Assembly: GCA_023375785.1 (NCBI GenBank)
Contig: SZWC01001578.1
Span: 49,531-69,797 of the forward strand
Reading direction: 5' to 3'
DNA from: Penium margaritaceum
Taxonomy: Eukaryota > Streptophyta > Zygnematophyceae > Desmidiales > Peniaceae
DNA length: 20,267 bases
Shown: positions 1 to 7,435 of the stretch, piece by piece
Numbering within the stretch: position 1 is the first letter of the stretch
Layout of the letters: each line of letters opens with the position of its first letter
Made by a program: the position numbers and the translations under genes
Notes under the pieces: generated by a model
Seen by the model: the letters and a program-made list of their open reading frames with translations, nothing else
Databases searched by the model: none
Told to the model about the DNA's origin: nothing

Positions 1-5
1 CCTTT

Positions 6-23
6 GTTAGCTACTGAGCTAAC
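6..23 (-). other. Perfect hairpin at LTR A terminus (left copy)
   Basis: GTTAGCT, a four-base loop, then AGCTAAC: a perfect 7-bp inverted repeat. It ends within one base of the LTR end. The same structure is at 17796-17813 in the right copy. Confidence 0.75.
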
Positions 24-240
24 CACCTCCGGCAGAGAAGCCGCGAAACCAAAAAAGCTCACAAAGGTTTTTACACCTTCTTCCTTTGCAGGTATGTGTC
101 GTGCACCCCAAACTTAATCAGGCATACACATCACCTTCAAGAGTACTAACGCCTTAGCATTACATCTCAAGAAGAGCTCAAGTCGTCAATACGCAAGAGA
201 GCATCAAGCAAGGGTTNATTGATCAGCATGCAAGACAAGT

Positions 241-249
241 CCTTTTATA
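241..249 (-). promoter_or_regulatory. TATA box of left LTR A
   Basis: TATAAAAGG on the minus strand, identical to the motif at 17570-17578 in the other copy. It is the likely core promoter for Pol II transcription of the element; initiation would be expected about 25-35 bases further along the minus strand. Inferred from motif and placement only. Confidence 0.6.
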
Positions 250-658
250 GCTGTCTGTCCAGTCCTAGAACTCAAAAGCACATTCCTAAGAAGTGGCTTG
301 ACCCTGCCACATCACCAAGAGACTTGCGCTGTGGGCTTGACACATAAGCATCCTTGTGCCAAGGTGACTGATCAGCCGTGTTGCTTCCCAGAAGCAATGG
401 ACTTTCTTTCTTGGAAGCTTCTAAAACAACCAAGATGTGCATGGAGCCAGGATCAAGCTCATGACCTCTCACTTGGCCAAATCAACAAAATGGCCAAGTT
501 AACCACTCACCTACATGGTGTACTCACAGGTCATATCTCACATGAGACAGAGCATAGTTGAGTCACCCTACAACAAATCCAGGGGTCATAACTCTACAAG
601 GGGCAGAGCATTCCTGATCCGTCGTACAATACTAAACAAGGGGCAAACATATTCAACA

Positions 659-1144
659 GGTTGTTGATGGTGTGGCCTAAAAACTCGATTGAATGATGAC
701 CAAAATAGTAGTTTGAGAGTTTTTTTGTTAGAAAATCTCTCTTTGCAACATCTTGAGATTTTTTTGAAGACACTAACCGTGCTCCTTTGGGATGCGCTTG
801 CACGACAGGATGTCATCAAGATACACAACAAGAAATTAATCAAGGTATGGCAAAACGATAATCTTCAAAGCCTTCATAAATGTTCCTGGGGCATTCATCA
901 GTCCAAATGACATAACTGTGAACTCAAAGTTCTCGCATTGGATGAATAATCCATCTTCTCAATGTTCTTATCAGATATGCGGATCTCATTATAGCCGCTC
1001 TGCAGGTCAATTTTACGAGAATTAAACACTCCACAGAGTTGTTTCAAAAGTTTGTTTTCCCATGGAAACAGGAGCAGTTCCTGATGGTCGTGTTGTTCAA
1101 ATCCCTGTAATCCATGCATGCCTACCAGTTTTATTGTTGAAAAC
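659..1144 (-). pseudogene. Ty3/gypsy reverse transcriptase relic, catalytic half
   Basis: This is a minus-strand remnant of gypsy Pol in several shifted frames. In order it shows KIDLQSGYNEIRIS (Asp of the first catalytic motif near 1006-1008), a decayed stretch that resembles the FGLMNAPGTF box, VVYLDDIL with the YLDD codons at 812-823, and SIEFLGHTINN near 660-690 at the end of the palm and thumb. The catalytic YLDD survives, but no single frame is open: the LQSGY, YLDD and FLGH blocks lie in different frames. The RT N-terminus is missing here because element C is inserted at 1144/1145; it continues at 5093. The relic stops at 658, where LTR A begins. Family assignment rests on motif order; the exact lineage is not resolved. 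Confidence 0.8.
1140..1144. repeat. Target-site duplication of element C (left)
   Basis: AAAAC directly before the LTR start at 1145, matched exactly by 5088-5092 after the LTR end. Five base pairs is the usual duplication length for copia integrases. Confidence 0.85.
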
Positions 1145-1451
1145 TGATGGAATCTGGCATGATTTGCGTCCAAACTCATATGAGAGGGAGCAAAAGTGCA
1201 AGAGGGCCAGGGGAGAGGTCACCACTCTCTCCCCTGACCCTCCGCCTATTCTATCCCCCTACTCTATCACATGCTCTGTCTGGAGGGTCAGGAGAGAGGG
1301 TAGTCCTGTGCCTTCCCTGCACATGGTACCTGTGTTCTGATTAACTGGTTGCGGAGAAATTGAATGTATTCTGGAGATCTATGCACATGTACGCAGAAGG
1401 GGTTGCGGCGGCAAGTGAAGGGCGAGGACTGCGAGAAGTGCCGGTGTGGCA
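1145..1451 (+). repeat. Truncated 5' LTR of element C
   Basis: This matches the first part (4386-4680) of the 702-bp 3' LTR with scattered substitutions and an 11-bp length difference near 1415-1425. Similarity stops at 1451, so about 400 bp of LTR are missing. The sequence continues straight into integrase coding sequence, so the rest of the LTR, the primer-binding site, gag, protease and the integrase zinc domain have been lost in one deletion or recombination. Confidence 0.85.
1202..1242. other. Long GC-rich hairpin in LTR C
   Basis: A 16-base arm at 1202-1217 is complementary to 1227-1242 at 15 of 16 positions, with a 9-base loop. The same arms are at 4443-4458 and 4468-4483 in the 3' LTR. 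A third, direct copy of the arm follows near 1283-1300. The role is unknown; it may be an RNA structure or a U3 regulatory repeat. Confidence 0.65.
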
Positions 1452-1972
1452 CATCTCAACCCCTTGAACTCCTTCACATGGATATCTGCTACCTGAAAGA
1501 AAAATCCATGCAAGAGAAGAGTTACTTCTTGGTCATTCTTGACGACTTCACCCAATATGTGTGGGTAAAATTCCTCCGCTACAAATCAGAGGCTCCTGAC
1601 ATCATCATCTCCTGGATCCTTGAGATTGAGAATCAAACTGACACGTCCGTCAAAAAGGTGAGGACAGACAATGGCGGTAAGTTTGTCAATGCAGTCCTGA
1701 AATGTTACTACGACAGCAAGGGGATCATCCACCAAACCACGGTGCCATACACACCTCAACAAAATGGCAAGGCGGAGTGGATGAACCGCACCCTGCTCGA
1801 CCGAGCACACACCATGCTCCATACAGCTGGATTCTCCACCAAATTTTGGGCTGAGGCCATCTACACCGCAGCCTACATCACCAACTGCCTGCCGACAAAA
1901 GGGCTCCCTTCAGGCTGTGGCACGCCCTATGAAGCATGGGTGGGACACCGTCCAAATGTCAGCTACTTTTGA
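1364..1972 (+). pseudogene. LTR-integrase chimeric ORF of element C
   Basis: This is a 202-codon open frame. About its first 29 residues are LTR sequence read by chance, and the rest is copia integrase catalytic core. The core triad is present: Asp40 in LLHMDIC (1481-1483), Asp102 in RTDNGG (1667-1669) and Glu138 in GKAEW (1775-1777), with 35 residues between the last two. PYTPQQNGKAE and FWAEAIYTAAYI are typical of the family. The N-terminal HHCC zinc domain is absent; only a CEKC that comes from the LTR stands in its place. The frame stops just after HRPNVSYF, and the expected continuation lies in other frames. It is unlikely to be active. Integrase would normally join the element's cDNA to host DNA in the nucleus. 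Confidence 0.85.
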
Positions 1973-2548
1973 ATCTTTGGGTGATCTGCATATGCATCGA
2001 TCCGGCCAGAAGAAAGGAAAAAACTGGGTGCTCACAACCGGAAGGACTATCTCTTGGGCTATGAAGAAGGAGGCAGCTCCTACCGCCTCTGGGATAACAC
2101 TAACAAGCGTGTTTTCCGCAGCCGCAGTGTTACCTTTGATGAAACATTTCAGGACCAATCCATCTCCAATACCTTACCATAGCTCACTCCACTCTCCTTT
2201 CTGGATGAAGATGATGACATTGCCAACACGCTCCAGAAGTTCTTGGTTGATCCTACGCTTCATGAACATGAAGGTGTTCTGCCTCCCGTCGTTCCAGCTG
2301 AACACACATCATCCTCTTCAGCTGTCCCACTCATGCAACTTCTCTCTCAGAAATCGCTCCCGCAGGCTACACCCACTGCCCAACCAGCCCCTCTACGGCA
2401 CTCTGCTCGCCTTGGCCAACATCACGAGGCCCTCCACTATACTGATGACTCCAGTGCTGCTGCATTCCCTGACATCGCCTTTGTCACTCAAGTGGTGGAC
2501 TCCACTAATTACAAAGACGCCATGAGCAGACCCGAGTCCGCTCAGTGA
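1973..2548 (+). pseudogene. Integrase C-terminus and linker, element C (frameshifted)
   Basis: Just after the integrase stop, another frame reads YLLGYEEGGSSYRLWD and then VFRSRSVTFDE, the conserved C-terminal copia integrase segment. The Ser/Pro-rich linker follows, and from about 2243 the frame reads SARLGQHHEALHYTDD and STNYKDAMSRPE, the usual run-up to reverse transcriptase. It ends at a stop near 2546. These pieces lie in different frames, so the polyprotein is broken at least twice here. Confidence 0.75.
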
Positions 2549-3175
2549 CATGCTGCTGCCGTCGAAGAATTCGAGCAACCACAGAAATGAAACACCTGGA
2601 CGCTCGTCCCACGGCCAGATAATGCCCATGTGGTCACGTGCAAATGGGTTTTCAAATGGAAATTGGATGCTAACGGTGATCCGTGCAGGTACAAAGCCCG
2701 ACTGGTCGCTCGCGGCTACAGCCAGAACCTTCGTGTTAACTACAGTGACACCTTTGCCCCTGTCTCCAAGTACTCCTCCATCCACGTGGTTCTTGCCCTG
2801 GCTGCGTCGGAAGGATGGCACCACCATTAAATGGATGTGAAGTCTGCATTCCTTGATGGGGATCTCGACAAAACTGTCTACATGACTCAGCCCGAAGGCC
2901 TTATTGAGTAGGGGGGGAAAACCTCGTTTGCTTTCTCAAGAAATCCTCGTATGGGCTGAAGCAAGCTCCCTGGCAATGGAGCAAGAAAATACATGACTTC
3001 TTCCTCACTCAACATCTCCAACGACTCCACTCTGACCACTCTCTGTACTTTTGGCATGGCCCTGACCTTTGAGATGGCAGATATGGGCCAACTGACCTAC
3101 TACCTCGGGATTCAGGTAGCTCACGACATGCTTTCTTTACAGGTTCTCCTGGCTCAGACCTCGTACGTCTAATGC
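2549..3175 (+). pseudogene. Copia reverse transcriptase relic lacking YVDD, element C
   Basis: From about 2630 one frame reads CKWVFKWKLDANG, YKARLVARGYSQ and DTFAPVSKYSSI, the copia RT N-terminus. A stop at about 2828 interrupts the region just before MDVKSAFLDGDL, which carries the first catalytic Asp. A stop in the next stretch is followed by SYGLKQAPWQWSKK. After SLYFWHGPD (about 3065) the sequence jumps to FEMADMGQLTYYLGIQV (about 3070-3120), so the intervening block that holds the catalytic YVDD is absent, roughly 30 codons by comparison with the family. The enzyme cannot be functional even if the stops were read through. Confidence 0.82.
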
Positions 3176-3943
3176 ATGGCTGAAAAATTCAACTTGGGTG
3201 AATCAACTCCGGTCTCTACACCTCTGGTGTTGAATCATGGTCTCACTAAGCTGCCAACACCCGACATGCTGGCCTCACCAGCTGAAATGAAACTGTTTCC
3301 AAGCATGGTTGGATCGTTGATGTACGCATCTGTCGGGACACGTCCTGACCTCTCGTTTGCAGCTGGCATTCTCAGCCAAGGATGCAAGGCACCAACAAAG
3401 GATCATATCACAGCAGCCAAGCGTTGCATTTGTTATCTTTGTGGGACGTCCATGATTTCCATCCGCTACACAAAGACATCAGGACCTCTCCTGACTGGCT
3501 TCTGCGACGCGGATCTCTCCGGAGATCAGACGAACAGCAGGTCTACCTCTGGATATGTCTTCAAAATCAACGGAAGACCTGTCTCATGGCGCTCAAAGAA
3601 ACAATCTGTGGTTGCTCTATCTTCCACAGAGGCTGAATACATCTTACAGAGTGAGTGCACCCGTGAAGCAGTGTGGCTGCGTATGCTTCTTCGAGAGCTG
3701 GGGTTTGACCAGCTGGAACCAACCACTATCAAAGTGCAATCGCAGTGGCAGAAGACCCTGTTCTGCATGAAAGAACTAAGCATGTGAAAAGGCAGTTTCA
3801 CTATGTAAGGGATGCCGTCATAGAAGGTGATGTCGACATGGTGTACATGGAAACAAAACGACAGGAGGCGGACATCCTCACAAAGCCACTTGATGTCAAG
3901 CAACATACAGAACTATGCAAGCGCATGGGAATTCTCAAAGGCT
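3176..3943 (+). pseudogene. RNase H and end of Pol, element C
   Basis: The frame 3176-3787 covers the RT connection (TPVSTPLVLNHG, GSLMYASVGTRPDLSFA, AAKRCICYL) and RNase H (TGFCDADLSGD, SRSTSGYVFKINGRPVSW, ALSSTEAEY). It then shifts; a second frame from about 3745 to 3943 gives the end of the domain (ERTKHVKRQFHYVRD, EADILTKPLDVKQH) and a stop. The segment that should hold the third acidic residue lies at the frameshift. RNase H would degrade the RNA strand during cDNA synthesis. This is the best preserved part of element C's pol. Confidence 0.85.
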
Positions 3944-4385
3944 GATCTGCTTGCCACGCGACTGCGTGATCCACCAGGCTGTGGCTCCTGTCGCTAGCGA
4001 GGACCGCACCGCAGTGGCCTACGCACCGCTGACTCATTGACCACATCACACTGCGCATTGACTGCTTGACTGACCACCTGCTCTACTGCGAGAGTGAGAG
4101 GGGGCAGCGGGGAACCTGTAACCGTGGTCCATTTCTTGGGTACACAGAGCAAGGACTGAGAGGAAAGGCACAGGTCCAACAGCTCCTCCTCTCGAAAACC
4201 TCAAAAATCACAAATGCTTATCGCTACCCACCTACTCCTCGAACTCTATTCACAAACCTACCTGTTTGAGGAAAAACCAAAAGGAAGGGGGGAGATTAAC
4301 TCTGGTATGACTAAAAGATAAGTAAACATGGGATCCAGAAACTATGGTGTGGCTGTCAAATGAGATTGGACCAAAAAGGGGTCAA
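3944..4385 (+). other. 3' untranslated region of element C with two purine tracts
   Basis: Non-coding sequence lies between the Pol stop and the 3' LTR. The tract AAAAAGGGG at 4373-4381, four bases before the LTR, is the likely polypurine tract for plus-strand priming. A longer purine run at 4279-4295, ending GGGGGGAGA, looks like the classical copia tract but is about 90 bases upstream of the LTR. No gene is seen here. Confidence 0.6.
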
Positions 4386-5087
4386 TGATGGAATCTGGCA
4401 TAGTTTGTGTCCAAACTCATATGACATGGAGCAAAAGTGCAAGAGGGCCAGGGGAGAGGTCGCCACTCGCTCCCCTGACCCTCCGCCTAACTACCCCCCT
4501 ACTCTATCCTATTCTCTGTCTGGAGGGTCAGGAGAGAGGGTAGTCCCGTGCCTTCCCTGCCCATGGTACCTGTGTTCTGATTAACTAGTTGCGGAGAAAT
4601 TGAATGTATTCTGGAGATCTATGCACATGTACGCGGAAGGGGTTGCGGCGGCAAGGACTGCAAGAAGTGCCGATGTGGCAACTATGAAAGGAGCGACACT
4701 AAGCTGACCGGTCACCCATGGACCGAGGCGTCGATCCTTACTCTGTTGAGCGCGGAGAATCCGAGCAAGACAGGAGGAACCGGACTACCTGCAGTTGTAC
4801 TTTTTTAGGATAAGTGTGCTGCTAGCGTATTTAGTAGATCTGCTAGATCTTTGTCATTTCTTAGTGTAATGGAGTGATTCTTTCACCATTAATTCATCTG
4901 GACTCTTCTCTATTATTCCAGCTCTCTTTGACAAGCAATTCAGGCTTGCGGTGCACATGCTTACGACTGATGTGTGACGTGGTGTCAAGTCAGGACTCTC
5001 ACACATAGGAGCAGAAGTAATTCAAGCAGAAGCAGACTCAACTGACCTGTCAAACATTCAAGGCCATGGGGATTCTATTTTCCAACA
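4386..5087 (+). repeat. Complete 3' LTR of element C
   Basis: This is a 702-bp LTR from TGATGG to CCAACA; the six-base ends are inverted repeats with one mismatch. Its first 295 bases match the truncated 5' LTR at 1145-1451. The end is fixed by the 5-bp duplication AAAAC at 5088-5092 matching 1140-1144. No clear TATA box was seen. Confidence 0.9.
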
Positions 5088-5092
5088 AAAAC
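5088..5092. repeat. Target-site duplication of element C (right)
   Basis: AAAAC, the exact partner of 1140-1144. Confidence 0.85.
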
Positions 5093-5566
5093 AGTTATAA
5101 TTACAACATTTGGCGACATGGATGGCCTGATGAAACCCTGAAGAAGCATCTTGTTCTTCAATTTTTTTTCTTTCTCCCTTCCAAGCTGTTCAGCTTGTGG
5201 TTGCTCGTTCAATAGGTTCCCTTGACCATCGGTCTGCTATCCATATTCAGGTCTATGTGTTAGTCGGTGCTACATTACAGCGGTATCTCTTGAGGGTATG
5301 CTGGGGATCAGCCCTTCAAACCCTCTGATGAGTGATGTAAAATCCTCCAAGATGGCTGTAAAACTGTTAGGTATCAAGGCCAATAATGTGGATGTTGTTG
5401 CATTTACGAATGCAATCTCTTTTGATTTCATTGGTTCCACATGGAATACCCATGCTTGTGCTCCTTGTTCCAGTTTTTTCTTGGCCTCACAGCCAAGATT
5501 GATATCGGTTGTGTGTAAATAAATGGCAGCTGCTACAACTTTTTCTGCTCCTTCCTCCTGTGCCAC
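5093..5566 (-). pseudogene. Gypsy relic: protease-RT linker and RT N-terminus
   Basis: The minus-strand frame 5566-5270 reads as the linker before gypsy RT: GAQAWVFHVEPM, then ILEDFTSLI and IPSIPSRDTAVM. Its layout resembles the usual stretch preceding an H-x-I motif. Further on, near 5150-5115, another frame reads LLQGFIRPSMSPN, the start of the RT fingers. It is cut at 5093 by element C and resumes at 1144 on the far side. The alignment is decayed, so the lineage is uncertain; the continuity across the insertion supports the call. Confidence 0.72.
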
Positions 5567-5571
5567 ATCCT

Positions 5572-5679
5572 ATAACTACCAATGCGTTTTGGGTCGCGTG
5601 GTCAAAGGCATGTGTATAACTACCAATGCGTTTTGGGTCGCGTGGTCAGAGGCATGTGTATAACTACCAATGTGTTTTG
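5572..5679. repeat. 44-bp tandem repeat, about 2.5 copies
   Basis: Units start at 5572, 5616 and 5660, each beginning ATAACTACCAATG. The first two full copies differ at one base, and the third is about 20 bases long with one change. The unit is not a multiple of three, and it lies between the protease and RT parts of the gypsy relic, so it would break that frame. Confidence 0.9.
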
Positions 5680-6290
5680 TTTCTGCCATTGATGCTAACA
5701 TAGACTATGACGCTAATGCAGTCTACTTGCGGACTGTGCTGGTGTAGGAAATCTCAGTCGAGGATGATTGTGTGGTCCTTCTTTGGGCAAATTATTCAGA
5801 CCGTTATGTTGTGCAGTTCTCTGATTTTTGGTTTGCAAAGTCAACAAATTTTCAGTATTTTGTTGATGGTTTCCCCTTGAAAGAAAACCCTGGTCTGGTC
5901 TACAAACCGAAATTCCGAACCATCTTATTGCTTAAAAAGGTTTGAGAAGCTCCTCCATCAAGTAGTGTCGGCACCGTTGTCTGACTTTCACAACCCCTTG
6001 GTTGCACCTGCAATATCATTTCTGGTTGGCTTTCCTCGTACACCTCATTGAACTTTGCGTTCTTAGGAAGTCGCGTTTGGGGCATTGAGAGCTGTCTGCA
6101 TGGGCGATTCGCTGGTTTACAGTCTTCATACTGGAGAGGAAATTCTTTGTCTTCTCCTGCCTTTGGCCATTTCTGAACTCGTCTTTTTTTTTCTCTACGA
6201 TTTCCCCTCTTGTTGGCCTGTTGCCAGTTTTGACAGTCACGAAGATGTGACATGGCTTCTCACAAGTCCAAAACAGCCATTGCTTTTTGA
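5680..6290 (-). pseudogene. Gypsy relic: zinc knuckle and aspartic protease
   Basis: The minus-strand frame 6253-5900 (117 codons) starts in what looks like the last part of a Gag zinc knuckle (HLRDCQNW). Frame-shifted CFxxCEK-like codons lie just upstream to about 6285. A basic stretch follows, then the protease core LLDGGASQTFLSNKMV; its catalytic Asp is residue 99 (5957-5959). The usual D-S/T-G is D-G-G here. Downstream to 5680 the protease continues only as scattered frames with stops. It would have cleaved the gypsy polyprotein. Long dead. Confidence 0.7.
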
Positions 6291-6446
6291 TCGGTTACAT
6301 CAATCTCCATCAGAGATGAGGCTTTTTGTTGACTGTGACTTTCTGTCGCCACAATGAGGATTGTGGATTTGAGGTTGCTACTTCTTGGATTTGTGTATCT
6401 GACTTTTTTTTTTGGCGCTGTCAATGTAACTACTTACTTTGATCGT

Positions 6447-7435
6447 TCATGGAAAGGTCATCTTGGATTCCAAATATTTCAATTGATTGTCAAATGTTAC
6501 ACGTGAGGCCATTTTTGTCATGAAAAGAGAGTTCATCGGGGAAATTCCACTATTGGTGATGATTTTGCAGAAACACCGTGTGTACCCTGCCATGTTGGAC
6601 TGTTGATGGAAGCGTTGAGGCTTGTACCATGTAGCAAAATTTTCATTTATGTTTTTCAAGCGGGCAAGGATGGCACATGCAAATCCATCCAATTTGCAAG
6701 CGGAGTAAAAGAGTCGTGCCATCTCAGATCTACTTGATCAAGAGTTGGAATATCTGCATTTGACAATGTGAGAGCAGTCGCGTTAGGTGCTGATCTGGCC
6801 CCATTAGTCTCATGTTGTCATTTTGTGGTCTTTAGACCACACCACCAACTCAACATCGTATCACGCAAAATTGAGACTGCACAATGATTTTTCTTTTTGT
6901 CGCTGATGAGTCCAGCAGTGGTGAAGTACCACTCCCAACTCATCAGTCACATCTAGATCATTGGTCCTTGGGAATTTATAGTGTCAAATACTTCTGGAAG
7001 TATATGCCATATTTGGGGTTTTCTTGAGAGTTGGTTGTTCCTTTTAGTGGGAACTGTTTTCCGTGCATACATACGTTGAAGTCCCTCCATGTCTGCAACG
7101 ACTTGTTGGAGGAGATGGTTGATAAGGCTATTGAGTCCCAACAATTTTCAGTATTGGTCCTCATTGATGCAATCTTGTCGGCCGGTGTCTCCCATCGTGG
7201 CATGTGTTACCTCAATGGGTAGCAACAGAGGTGAAGGGTTCTCCAACTCCAAGGCGTCTGTCACCAGATTGGCCACTGGAGTCATCCCGGTTGCATCGTT
7301 TTTCAAAGCATGCCACTGTTTCCTATTTTTCCTGAAGAGCATCATGGTCTGTGTGCTACTGATTCTCCATCATTGAAGTCGTTGCTGGTTATTGCTTCTT
7401 GTTGTCAGGCGGCCTTGCCCCATTTGAAGTCATCA
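6447..7435 (-). pseudogene. Gypsy gag relic
   Basis: Minus-strand frames in order: 7345-7148 (VTDALELENPSP...), continuing in the same frame past one TGA at 7148-7150 into 7144-6953 (LLGLNSLINHLLQQVVADME, a likely helical stretch). Then 6722-6447 contains MARLFYSACKLDGFACAILARL and YTRCFCKIITNSGISPM, laid out like a Retrotrans_gag capsid domain. It sits directly upstream of the zinc knuckle and protease in the same orientation. The start is uncertain; an ATG near 7435 is possible but in a broken frame. Gag would form the virus-like particle. Called mainly from position, with weak motif support. Confidence 0.55.

Larger units (their letters stand above)
5..658 (-). mobile_element. LTR of copia family A (left copy, inverted)
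   Basis: This is a 654-bp long terminal repeat. Read on the minus strand it begins TGTTGAATATG at 658 and ends TAACA at 5. Aligned by eye to the LTR at 17161-17814 it has the same length, 5 substitutions, one N (position 215) and no indels. The four bases outside it at 1-4 read AAGG on the minus strand, the same as the start of the primer-binding leader after the right-hand copy. It is therefore probably the 5' LTR of a leftward element whose body lies outside the window, although four bases are weak support. Its outer end at 658/659 lies inside a gypsy reverse transcriptase relic. The target duplication cannot be checked because the other end is off-window. Confidence 0.92.
1145..5087 (+). 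mobile_element. Defective Ty1/copia element C
   Basis: The element runs from TGATGG at 1145 to CCAACA at 5087 and is flanked by AAAAC on both sides. Domain order IN-RT-RNase H on the plus strand identifies Ty1/copia. It is inserted in, and antisense to, a gypsy reverse transcriptase, whose two halves resume on either side. It has a truncated 5' LTR, no visible primer-binding site, no gag and no protease, and its pol carries several stops and frameshifts. It could move only with help from another element, and without a 5' LTR end and primer site probably not even then. Confidence 0.9.

Noticed and set aside
272..561. A 66-codon and an antisense 87-codon frame in LTR A, present in both copies (also 17258-17547)
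   Set aside because: The copies are 99% identical, so conservation is uninformative. The frames overlap each other in opposite directions inside U3 and show no motif.
5690..5750. Plus-strand reading IDANIDYDANAVYL, which resembles part of a gypsy protease
   Set aside because: It is on the strand opposite to the rest of the gypsy relic and only about 20 codons long; judged a coincidence.
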